From the NCBI RefSeq assembly GCF_020882245.1, contig NC_083598.1, positions 40,771,858-40,835,857 on the forward strand: a stretch of 64,000 bases of DNA. The letters run 5' to 3'. The DNA is from Rhopalosiphum padi (taxonomy: Eukaryota; Arthropoda; Insecta; Hemiptera; Aphididae). Each line of letters opens with the position of its first letter. The first letter of the stretch is position 1. The position numbers and the translations under genes are program-made. Of this stretch, positions 22,213 through 33,740 are shown in pieces. The notes under the pieces are model-generated. The model was not told the DNA's origin, made no database searches, and was given only the letters and a program-made list of their open reading frames with translations.

Positions 22213-23373
22213 GATTTTTTTTTTTTCATCTTTTGTCGTGCTAATCTTTTTGAAAAATTATATCCTAATTTATTTATAATTCAGTTTCCAAGATCATTTT
22301 TAACGATACACCAATACAATGCATTTTTTTTTATCGTGCACGAGCACTTTGTCTACGGTCATATTTTTGCAAAGAAATTCGACCGTGATTCACTTTTATT
22401 CTTTAATATTATACTCGTTGCATATTTTCACGTTATCACAATAACAATAATATTTATATATGTAATATAATAATATTTGACCATGGCGGTTGATTTCGTC
22501 CGCAATGACACGTTTTAAATCGTTCCGTGGGCGAATGGTAATGAGTTACAGATATCTTACAGATATAACAGCTATAAAAGATATCGGTAATATAGTCGTG
22601 GGTTATGACTTATGATCAGCAATTCTTAGAAATTATTGTCGATTTTCAAACATTTTCATAAACACTGAAATAGTTATTTTAAGAAATAAAAATATATTTA
22701 GTGTATTAAATTACAACCAAAAAAATAAAATAGATATTAATACAAATTATTATAAAATATTATTTGTGTGTTTTTTGTTACTTTAAACTAATTAATTGTA
22801 TGAAAAAAGTTTGAAAAATCAAGAATAACAAGAATAACAAGATAAAAAGATTTTTTATAATAATAATAATAATTAATATGTGTTAAAATGTGTATACGGT
22901 AAATATTTTTGTGTGAGCAGGAAATTGACGGTCAAAGATTGTGTAATATCCCTGTAAAATGTTGCTGTGAACATAAGTTACACGTTACACGTTTGAGAAT
23001 TACAATAATTTTATTTTTGCAATAATCTGTTTTATTATTAACCCTTTATATCTGCTTATTTCAATATTGAACAATCGTCGATAATTATTTTACTAATACA
23101 ACGCCATCAGTTGTTTTCTAATATCAATCATTTCAATATTCAAATTTTTGCTGATCAATACATTTTTAAATAAAAAACGTCGTGGGGAATATTATACGAA
23201 TAATATTTTCACGCGATTTCGATAGAACACAATTCCAAATTCATTTGCATAAAGCGATTTTATTTCACTAACCGAACTGAGTACCGAACGGGATCATCGA
23301 ACACGGAAACATCGCGATTTCCGGACGGCGAAATGCGTGGGCGGCAAAGTGGTGGTGGTCGGTCAAAGCGGTT

Positions 23374-23445
23374 GGTTCAAAATGAGACTAGAGCTGTCGG
23401 AATGGTGGGTGGGTGGGTTCAAAATGGGACTGGAGCCGTCGGAAT
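23374..23445 (+). repeat. Two-copy 42-bp tandem repeat
   Basis: GGTTCAAAATGAGACTAGAG (from 23374) recurs as GGTTCAAAATGGGACTGGAG (from 23416), each followed by a CTGTCGGAAT/CCGTCGGAAT ending. The 42-base period is a multiple of three and keeps the surrounding frame open. Confidence 0.8.
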
Positions 23446-23702
23446 TTAGGTCGGGTCGCGGCCAGCCACCGATGTCTGGGCCGCGAGCACTAGGATACTA
23501 TGAAGCCGAATCGCCGCAGCGCCGCCTGGAACGATCGCCGCCAACGCCGCCGCCCGAACTCCGGCGGCGGCGGCTGCGCGGTTGCTGGGACCCTGGTGAT
23601 CGCGGAGGATGTACAATACTTGGATTACACAACCTTGTTTACGCGCAACCCTTTCTCGCAGTTTGCGCTTACTACGTAGTGACGATAATAGTAGTAAAAT
23701 GA
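23382..23702 (+). CDS. Possible first coding exon in GC-rich island
   Basis: A GC-rich open frame runs from ATG 23382 (open upstream to at least 23337) to TGA 23700. It encodes MRLELSEWWVGGFK, then MGLEPSEF, then MSGPRALGYYEAESPQRRLE, then a Pro/Arg-rich run (SPPTPPPELRRRR). The first part comes from a 42-base in-frame tandem repeat. There is no strong donor; the best candidates are CCCTG|GTGATC at about 23596 and GTAGTG at about 23678. No family is recognised. It may instead be untranslated promoter-island sequence. Confidence 0.25.
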   Translation: MRLELSEWWVGGFKMGLEPSEFRSGRGQPPMSGPRALGYYEAESPQRRLERSPPTPPPELRRRRLRGCWDPGDRGGCTILGLHNLVYAQPFLAVCAYYVVTIIVVK

Positions 23703-23743
23703 TATATATATCACGTTTTATGGTTATTGTACATGACGTACGC

Positions 23744-23764
23744 GTTGTTGTTGTTGTTGTTGTT
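23744..23764. repeat. (GTT)n microsatellite
   Basis: Seven GTT units in a row, next to the GC island at 23.3-23.7 kb. Confidence 0.9.
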
Positions 23765-24047
23765 CCGACGGCACGGCGGAGGCTGAAGTAGCCGTTGCCG
23801 ACCTTGTGCTGCACGGAACGCGGATTTTATTGTTATCGTAAAATGTTTTTTGTTGTGTTTAGTTTTATATACTGTTATATATATTGGGTACTGTTGCCGC
23901 CCATAGGAGATCGATGATTCGGCGTTGCCTCAGGGTGTTTGACCTGAAAATAAAAACACGAACATCGCCAAAACGGTATTATTCTAGAGCAATATAGTAT
24001 TATGCAAATGCAGATTATAATGTTTTATCACGAAATTACTATATAAC

Positions 24048-24077
<30 letters not shown>
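24048..24077. repeat. (TAA)n microsatellite
   Basis: About ten uninterrupted TAA units. Confidence 0.9.
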
Positions 24078-24079
<2 letters not shown>

Positions 24080-24080
<1 letters not shown>

Positions 24081-25710
24081 TTATAAACATATAAACTAAC
24101 ACTTCTTATAATATGTAACTACACTATGTATTACATTATAATTTAACGTTTTAACGCACTCCTAAATATTATTTTACCGCTATTATTAGTAACAGGGAAG
24201 TCGGAAAAATGTACAGACTATATTTTAAAAATAAAATAATATAATGCATACATTAAATCAGCATTTTTTGTCTGCAGATGTTTAGGCTAGGTTTGAATGT
24301 AAATTTAAAATTTTTAAATCGCCAGATGGTATAAGTGAAAGAACTCTTCGATTTTTATACTTCTATAGATTAGGGAAATATTCAAATACGGGAAACAAAT
24401 AAGTTGTAAGTATAATACGAGGTTATAAGTCGTTTTGATAAATCGATAAATAGATGATGATGACTGATGGCAATAATAATTATTCTTTGTTCTATAATTA
24501 AGGTTATACCTCTGTTCGAGAAACCTATTTTCAGCAGTCGAATCCGATTTATCTAAAGGATAATAATATTGTGTTTTAAACACTGTTTTGAGTTTATTTT
24601 ATTAAATACCTATGCGTAAAAGATGTCATTTTTTTGTATGGCGAGATGCCGAGATGTGATATTGGTGATATTGCCACGTGGATAGACTGGATAGAGTAAT
24701 ATTTAATTCAGTTTTTTTTTACATATTAAATTTAGCTTATCATTTCGAAATTATAATCATTCGATATCATTATAATTGAACAACAATAGATTTAAAAAAT
24801 TATTATCGAGACGAAAGGAAAAAAATATTTATTTTTTAAGTTCCAACGCGCAATATTATTCTATTATACGTTAGGCAACTACATCGGCTGCAGCGGATGC
24901 ATCTAATTGGTCGTGTCGCACCTTTCTCATTGCGTATTGCGACATAGTAATAATCATTGATATCATTATATATTATTATATGTACACGTCAGTGATTATA
25001 ATATTATGTGTGTAAAAATGTATAGGACGCATGCCAATGTGCGTGTTATCATTATTATTACTAAATACTAATAATTATATAATTGATTTATCACCACAAA
25101 TATTATATTAATATGAACAATACGAAATTATAATATTCAACCACCGGCTATCCCGGAAATATATAACAATAAAAAACAGTATAATACTATGATCTTGTTG
25201 ACTTCATAACCGTGTAAATAACGTTTATAACTTATAAATTAATTATAATTTAAAATCTGTCGAGTGCTGGTTACATAGGTGTAAATTGGGAGGAGGGGAC
25301 TTAGGCTGTACAAAATGCTCTATATGTTGATACGTATTATAATATCATGTGTATCGTTCGATTCGTTCGGTCATCAGATAAAATTATTTTGTCGTAAATC
25401 ACGAGAGGACCCATTGTCTACGTGATAATGATTTAAAATATATATCACAATATAATATTGTGGTTAGGTACAACATGTATTTATAATCTCGATAGCCGAC
25501 TATGCGATTAAAGTATAAATTACATAGATAAATACATAATTATATTATTCATTGTTTTTTCCTTAAATAAATCATTATAATATTTATTTAAAATACATAT
25601 TTTACAATATTATTCTTCTGTAACTCACAAATAGAAATTAGAATAATTTATATTGATTAAATTCAGCGTTCACCTTGTATAATGTAGGTGCACAATAGAT
25701 CAATTTTCAG
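24080..25710. other. AT-rich spacer
   Basis: No coding exon that would precede the small terminal exon at 25711 could be found. A GC-richer phrase at about 24885-24950 has no splice support. Confidence 0.35.
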
Positions 25711-25773
25711 AATAACAAACTCGTGAACTTCATCAACTATATCGGAATACTACTGCAGTTCTGCACGTTTTAA
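25711..25773 (+). pseudogene. Orphan terminal exon resembling a gustatory-receptor C-terminus
   Basis: After an acceptor (CAATTTTCAG) a 20-codon frame reads NNKLVNFINYIGILLQFCTF and stops. Insect gustatory receptors commonly end in a short exon carrying TYxxxxxQF in the last membrane helix; here it is NYIGILLQF with exactly five residues between Y and Q, and the exon starts in phase 0. No preceding exon was found in the upstream 2 kb, so it may be a fragment, a distant last exon or a coincidence. A 60-codon frame at 25799-25981 (ending ISVTRLVAVTTEKK) lies just downstream but is not clearly connected. Confidence 0.25.
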
Positions 25774-28700
25774 TTTATGAGTTGTAAGTATTGCTCACGT
25801 GAATGGTAGCAATACCATAATAGTAAATCAAAAAGTTATCGTTTCACGAGTACGAAGGCACATCGCCAGGATATTATTTTTCTCTATATTACACATCACG
25901 AGTAATAAAGTTAAAAATACATTTAAAGGAAACAATATCTCAGTGACCAGACTGGTCGCAGTGACCACTGAAAAAAAGTAATGAATGGAATTAATAACTT
26001 GATGAATACTTAATAAATATTATAACCACATATAGTAATTTATAAGTACAATAGGTAAATAAAATAATATGTATACCTATATGGCTCTATGTAGGTAATC
26101 ATAATAATATAGATTCTATTATTCTAATAATATATAAGTATTATACAACCACTGTCCATACTAACGACATTTGTACGTCATAAACTTAATAACGAGCCTA
26201 CGTTTCGATGTAAATTCTATAAAAAAATTTTATTTAAAAGTTTAAAACACCCATTCGTATAATAAATACTATTATGGAAAAACAATAAAAACCATTCGTA
26301 TGGAAAAAATTAAGAGGCGTCGCGACGTTTATTTGAAAATTATTCTAGATTGTTTCATAACTGTATACGATTTAAATATAAATTGCATGCGATGCAGTCC
26401 ATTATTTATAATAGGAGCTAAAACAACAAAATAGTAACATTTTTATTATTTTTGTTTTATGAATGAGTCGCATATTTTATGTATAATATATTAATGTATA
26501 TTATATACATGTTGTGTTAGTGAAAATAAATTCTCAATGGTAAATTTCGATGTAAACAAACCCACTCGAGATCGAATTCTATGAAACGTGCTGCCCTATG
26601 TAAATTGTTATTAATTATTCATTTTCCGCTAAAAAGAAACGTTATTATTATTAAATTTAAATTTCGAATAGTCACTGTATAAATGAGTATAGGTACACCA
26701 TACAATTTTCATGTATATACTGTAAAGTATATATATATATATATAATATATTAATATGTCATAAAATAAACGTATATGTTTTATCTGTAAGATTACTGAA
26801 GAAAAATTAAATAAACACAAAATAGTTTAATATAACCATTATAATATATTATGGTCTGTAAAAATAAAATTGCGCAATGTACATTTTTAGTATGTATTTT
26901 TTATAGTACAATAAAAATATTAAGTAGTTGTCATATAGACCAAAATTTCTCTAACTTGATCTAAAAAAAAAAAAAATTGAGTTAAAAAAAGTGTTTGAAC
27001 AAAACATTAAATAAAATTTACTAAAAAATAGAATAAAGAATGTGTGGTACTCGTACATTTGGTTGCCTGCACATAGTCATTGGTTTGCCCATTGCATATT
27101 ATAATATAGGTCCGTGTACTTATTTATATAGTAGTGGTGTGCTCTGCAATTATAGTGATAAAACTATATAAGCTACACACACCAACTATAACTATAAAGA
27201 AAAAATACTTTGATAATATAATGTATTCGATTCCTACAGTTTATGAACTTGTGTACCTTCGAGCCTTTTTAAATATAGGTAAGTATGTTTTAATTTAAAA
27301 TGATTTCGATTATTTTTAGCTATTAATATAATAATATTATAATATGCTAATATTTTTTAACAATTATTTACACATTCAAAAGTGTAAATATTAAAAATCT
27401 AACCGGTTAAAGCACATGCAATATTCTTTTTTATAAAGTATATAATAGGTGCCTTTGCCCTAAACTGAACCAGAGAGTTGTAATCATGGAAATAAGGAAT
27501 ATCTTTGTTCCTATATTATGTGGGAGATGACAGAGAAAACAAATGTTGGTGTGGCGATCCCTTAATGGTATTCCGTATCCCGAGTAATATAAGTTGTTAT
27601 CTATTTATAGTTCAAAATATTATAATTTTTGTGCTCACGAGTCCCATGCAAGTTCAATTATAATGAGGGAAATGTCGGTTGAGCGAAGTATGCCTCTATC
27701 TTCTCCTATAATATTACCTTATTGTTTTAAAACCTTCACCAATATTTTGGAATTTAATTGTGATTAATACTATTTGGTATAAATCAGTTTCTAAAATGAT
27801 CCAAATGGATTTTATTTCTGTTTTAATAGGTCTAATATATTATATACTCTTCTCGTTTGAAAAATAGAGTTAACTCAAATAATATACACATGTATTATTT
27901 ATAAATATACCTATATGGCTATATTTAATATTTATTGATATAAGTATTTAGTATACAACTTTAAAAGTCATTAATTTATAAACATATAATCCGATTTTAA
28001 TACAACGAAATAATCAGTTTTATCAATCATATAGTAATGTGCCTATACACGTTTAAACATTTTTTGTGTAATTCAGAATTGTAATCTAAAAATTTAAATC
28101 CACAATGTATATAGTTATATGTAGTTATACATATAGCTATACATATATGCTTATAGTTTATAAGTAGACTGTAGCTATATTATAGATTATACTGCACATG
28201 TATACGTGTATTAATGTATTATAATACCATGTATTACCGACATCTTAGATGATGGTAAAAAAATTGCAGACGTTGAAACAATTGGCAATATAGAGGTGTA
28301 CAAAAACTATGTTGGATAACCCAATAAATTCACAAAGCACGGAATATACATATTATTATGTATATCTAACGTATAGATAAATCCATCATCCATCAATATT
28401 CAAATCAATGACATTATAAGCAGCGTGAAGGATAACTGAACCTTAATAATTTCCTCTCTAAAAAAATGTCTAACCTAACCATTATAGACTAAGAAGGTTA
28501 TATAGTTTATCCGATTAAGGTATATACCTTCTTATAATACATCTATATGATATCGGTAATAGGTAATACTGGTAATAGTACGACTGCGCGAGTGTAATAA
28601 AACAAACATTTTATTAATATTATTATTATTTTTTTTATAAAGAATGTTAGAAAAATTAATTTCCTAGAATTTGATATATTGCGACATTAACGATATGATA

Positions 28701-29353
28701 TAAACGTATTATCATTGACTAAGTGCTATAGTAAATATTTGAATTTATAATCAATGATATCAAATAAATTAAAAACATTTTCTTAGATATATAACTTTGT
28801 ATATCTTATATGCAAATTAATATTGTAATACTCAACAGTTCTATCAGAAAATTATATTGTTTAACTATTTTCGACGTTAGGTAAACTACAGTATTACACA
28901 ATCATTTTAACTTATTCGTTTTGAATTTAATTAATACATTAAATAATATAAAACTAATTAGGTACTGATTGTATTTAATTGTAGACTCATAAATTGATAA
29001 ATTATACGGGTTTACGTATGAAAACCAGGAAGTTGGCATGTTTGTAAATTGTATTTTTCTTACATGTTTTTATTTATCGTATCAACAAAAATACATTTTA
29101 GCTAATATTTAAGTTATTTCTTAATATTTATTATAATACATAGGATAATACAAACATAATAATTCCATAAATCATAACTGTAGGTTAGATAATATGACAG
29201 TCATATGAGTAAATTACACATTAACTTTTTGATTATCGATACTTCCAATCAAATTAGTTATAACATATAATTCGTTATTAATTTTATATTTTTATCTACA
29301 TAATAATATAAAAAAATATTAGTATTTAATAGCTACTATAGTATTATATTAAA
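25774..29353. other. AT-rich spacer
   Basis: No gene is called. A coding-like phrase ending DVETIGNIEVYKNYVG then a stop is seen at about 28245-28319, but the frame is only about 35 codons. Self-complementary TATA/TATAGCTATA runs occur at 28100-28180. Confidence 0.35.
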
Positions 29354-29355
29354 TA

Positions 29356-29522
29356 CAGTAATACTTCCATATAACGAAGTCGAATAAGCAACAAAAAAAA
29401 AATTCGTAATAAGTAGGAATAAATTCGTTAAATAGAATTGCGTATTTATTAACAATGAAGGTCATATAGGTCTTAAAAATATTTCGTTAAACAGAAAATT
29501 TCTTAAAATGGAAGTTCCACTG
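29356..29522. mobile_element. pogo/Tigger-like MITE, 167 bp
   Basis: The element is flanked by TA (29354-29355 and 29523-29524). The left end is CAGTAATACTTCCATATAAC and the right end, read inverted, is CAGTGGAACTTCCATTTTAA. Internal TTCGTTAAA/ATAACGAA words are typical of the 'CAGTNGAACCTCNATATAAC' ends of pogo-family elements. It has no coding capacity. Confidence 0.7.
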
Positions 29523-29524
29523 TA

Positions 29525-30962
29525 GTAATTACTAATTATCTATTATATGCACTGAGGGCCGTACTCAGCTTAGACAGATACAGGGAAAACTAAATCTTCC
29601 AGCCCTCTTTTCTTCTTAGTGTTATTAGAACTGATTTTTAAAAACAAAAAAAAATGTCTTATTATATATAATACAGATAATTAATCTATTTACAATAATA
29701 CACAATTAAAAAATTAGTTGGGATCCGTTACCTAAGATACAGCTGGGGTAGATCAGAATTATTAATTTTTTTCTAAGCATGGGACTTTTAAAATATGAGC
29801 ATCGAAAAGATGACTAGAGAATACCGGTCTGAATGTTGCCCCGTACACTTTTTATTTTCTAGTAAAATAGAGCTAACGATTATAGTAATGTGTATTTTTC
29901 AGTAAAAAATGAGTCAAGGATATACTTATTGAATAGACTTCTGCATTTTTTTACATAGAGTTTCATACATTATTATTACCTATGCATAAAATAAATAAAA
30001 ATGAGCTCTTCATCTCCTAGGACCTAGATCACACTATTACGTGTGGCACTTTACGTTGCTATACAAGAAAAAAAATATTTTTCGTGACGCTTATATCAAT
30101 CTATGATATGCATTTTGTGTACAACTAATTTTCTTTATTATTGGAAAATAAACAGTTTCCTATACATCAAAAACAGTTTTAAAAATTTAATAGCACATTA
30201 GCACCTATAAAATGCTAGAGGTTAATCATAATATCAATCGATCATAATCATTAATCAATGAAGCTATGAAGCTTTTTAGCAGATGTATTAAGTCACTTTC
30301 GTAATTTAATATTAATCCGTGGGACCATGAGAGGTAAATAATATCGGTAATAAATATCTAAGTATTAATAATAGTTACACGCTTGTATAATCAATACCAA
30401 AATCGATCATTTTATTACGATGTATTACAATAATAATGAGTAAAACATTACTAAGATGCAAATAATGCACATACTCGCATTCCACAAAACACATCACTTT
30501 AAAATCAATTTAAATAAAACAATTAAGTAAATTATAATTATAAAAAAATAACATAAATTAATCGCTCCATAATAGTCAATATTTCATAATTGAAATGATT
30601 TATTTATATTTTTGTAGTCTGTTTCTGCATGTTTTCTGGGTTTGATAATTACATATTTTTATGATCAACTCTAAAAAGGGGGAAAATAAATTATACAACA
30701 ATATATTATATGATCATCGTCGTGTTGTGTACGTATATTTTAGCTAGTAAAATTTTTAAATAATAAAATATATGTACAATATATTTGTTTACGACTGAAC
30801 CACCAATTTGAGAAACATTGTAAGTCAATAAAAGGTAATTCGAAGAAAACAATAATGAACTGTTTTTATGCTATAAGTTATTTACGATGGAAAAATACAT
30901 ATTACATCCATTGCGCGTACGCAAAAACAGCTGTGACCATTATTATAATGACAATTTGAATT
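29525..30962. other. AT-rich spacer
   Basis: No gene seen. GC-richer phrases at 29550-29620 (CTGAGGGCCGTACTCAGC) and 29720-29850 look like decayed repeat material. Confidence 0.35.
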
Positions 30963-30966
30963 TTAA

Positions 30967-31401
30967 GGGGATTGAAAGCGGTGATTTTCTGTCTTTGTCT
31001 AACATACACCCAATATAGGATTATAGACGTGTTCTATTTTCAAAGTACTGATTTATAGAATGAAGGGATAAGAATTCTAAAAACAGATTTGGAGTTGGCG
31101 TCAAGTCTTCTGGAGATCGACTTTCCCACATTTTTGATTTTTTGATTTCAAGTTCTTCAAAAATTGAAATATGTCAATTTTTTAATTATTCTTTTTAATA
31201 TAACGTTTTTAGGATTTTGATGGGATAAAATCAAAAATGTGGGAAAGTCGATCTCAAGAAGACTTTACGATAAATTTAAATCTGTGTTTAGAATTCTTAT
31301 CACTTCATTACATTAATCGGTACTTTGGAAATAAAACACGCGTATAATCCTATGTTGCGTGTGTGTTAGACAAAGACGCATAATCACCGCTTCCAATCCC
31401 C
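30967..31401. mobile_element. TTAA-flanked foldback MITE (piggyBac-type), 435 bp
   Basis: TTAA at 30963-30966 and again at 31402-31405 bracket ends GGGGATTGAAAGCGGTGATT and, inverted, GGGGATTGGAAGCGGTGATT. The two arms are about 190-200 bases each and pair nearly throughout, for example GTCTTTGTCTAACA, TATAGGATTATA and GATCGACTTTCCCACATTTT with their inverted partners, leaving a loop of about 40-60 AT-rich bases. A duplicated TTAA target is the signature of piggyBac transposition. There is no transposase, so it is non-autonomous. Arms this similar suggest it is young, or that the arms are kept alike by conversion. Confidence 0.9.
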
Positions 31402-31405
31402 TTAA

Positions 31406-33260
31406 GTTTGTGGTCTAAGCAACACTTTTATATTTTGTCTTCTCTAATAAAGGGTTTAAACGACACAAATTGACTTAATTTATAATCAAAAGTTAACTAA
31501 AAATATCAATACACGTTAAAGACACATACAAAATAAAAAGGTATGAAATGAAATGAAAAAATACCCTATTCTTACTGTAAAAACTTATTGCTTATAAAAA
31601 AAAAAAAAAAACTAAATCATCGAAAAAAGTTTTTTGGCTCTCCTGAAAACTATATGAATTAAGTCGCTTAGACCCTTTTGCAGTGTCATCATCAATAATA
31701 TTTTCATTTCACTTGATTTTTTTTTTTTTTGATATTGATAGATTTCATTTTGACACAGTCATTATTTTACTATAATTCATGCGACTAGATTTTAAAAATG
31801 TAGAAAATGTTTTTTTTTACTTAGTTAATGTATAAATATCAAATATATTATACCTATTATTTTTTAATACATTATATACATTATAGACTATTATAGTCGT
31901 TATATATCTACCAATCGTGTTTATAACCTATTAATTCTTGTTATAGGTATATAGTCGCATAGCTATATAAATAGCAATTTAGAGTGTTTTAATTATACAG
32001 TATTCTATGCATCATGATTTTTACAAGAATTTGTGATAGGTAATAAAACCGAATAAGAATTTAGTTAGGTATATGCAGTTATCAAAACGTAATTTAATTC
32101 AAGTTATGTTGAGGCCGCGATTGGTATACTATCGATATTATAGCAGAGAATGCATCAATAATCGATGTAGCAGAATGCCATTAAAACTGAATGTGTATTT
32201 TTTAACACAACGTAGGTATACAGTTTTTTAAACTGTTGTAACTAAATCGTTAGAGGCTAGAAGCATTACTCTATTAGTCTAGTAGTATAGTACTGGCACA
32301 TTCTATAGTTGGTATAATATACTCTTATCGCAGAAATCTCGTAGGCATACCTTATATCTATAACATAACCGAGCTTATTACAATTTACAAGCTATACCTA
32401 TACGTTATTAAGTGTATTCAACGTGAGCAATAACAACGATTTTGCCGAAACGACAATATCATTATTCCGTCACCAATCGACTGCGAAAACGACTAAAATA
32501 TATATAATATTTATATCAACTATCAATGTATCATTATGTAAAACGATATTTTCGGGAGATAAACACGGGATTAGTGGGAATGGAGATTTGCAAAGGTTAC
32601 ATTTGCTGTTAATTGCATTTGTCTTCGAGAAAATAATATTGTCGATCATAAATAATTAATACGGCTAAATATACTATATTTTATAGTAATATCGTAACAT
32701 AAGCATAAAATATGTTTTAGCCATTGAATCTTTCAAAATCTCACATTTTTAATGGCCATATTAATTTTTCTTCGTTTAATTTTTCGTTGTATAAATTTAT
32801 GATTTTATTTGAAATTCCAATCTAGCATATTTTTTTGTAGGTATGCAATTTATTTTGTTTTTCTTCTGATAATCTCATTCTATATCTTTTTATACATAAT
32901 AATATATAAGTCTATATTATTATAGTCTATAGCTTACTATTTTTTTAGTTTTAGTTTTTTTTTCGAGTGTTTTAATTATTAAATGTTGGTAATTTTAAAT
33001 ATTTATATAAGTATTAGGTAACTATTAAGTAGTAATCGTGAATAATATTTCATGATATTTTAACTGTAAACAATAATATTAATAATATTATACCTATTGC
33101 TATTCATTTAAATGCTTTTGACCTTTAATATTATTGTTTTTATTTCAATTCTAAACCACATTACGTTTTATTATTTTTAATTTCGATAAACGTATACAAT
33201 ACCCATTATTGTTTATACTTTATACATTAATGTTGTTATTATTTTTTCTATTCCCCACAG
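31406..33260. other. AT-rich spacer upstream of the 33.3-kb island
   Basis: No coding exon seen; one chance frame at 32423-32659 has no domain or splice support. Long T runs are frequent. Confidence 0.35.
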
Positions 33261-33740
33261 GCCACAGAGTTCGGATGCAAGTGGTGTAGGTACACACTAC
33301 ACTGTGTGGTGCCGGTGCGTCAACGTGACGGTAGCGCGTAGGCCGCAGACGGACCGGTTTGCCTACGAACACCGCTAGATGTCTCCGCCTCGTCGGCCCG
33401 CCGCTATTTTGCCGCGGACCTACGACCAGTGCGACCGGTCACCGATACGAAGTCAGTCAGAGTGTCAGTCACGCGTTCCCTCCAAAAACCGGCGCACGTG
33501 CCGATTACTCCGATTTTCCAAATTTCATTATTCCGCCATCGACAAAATTATACGCGATATTGTACTATTGCTGCTCTAATACGTTTTCGTTGTCGTGAAA
33601 AAGGACACGCGGGGTTAACTTAATGCCGTAAACGGTTCCGTGCCTGGTTGTGTTATTCTCAACTGCAGCAGCAGCAGTAGCTCTGCAGGTATCGATAGCG
33701 TACTGCACGTCCTGAAGACAAAAGCGACCGAAAAAACAAG
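33261..33740 (+). other. 5' non-coding exon / promoter island of the 33-62-kb gene
   Basis: The AT-rich DNA turns GC-rich right after a good acceptor (TTCCCCACAG) and stays so up to a strong donor (AACAAG|GTAAGAAA at 33741), then becomes AT-rich again. Several TCAGT initiator-like motifs at 33452-33475 suggest transcription may also begin inside it. All frames carry stops. Read into the start exon at 58234, the last in-frame stop is TAG at 33696, so the exon would be 5' untranslated. The link to the 58-kb exon is inferred from strand, order and compatible signals. Confidence 0.5.
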
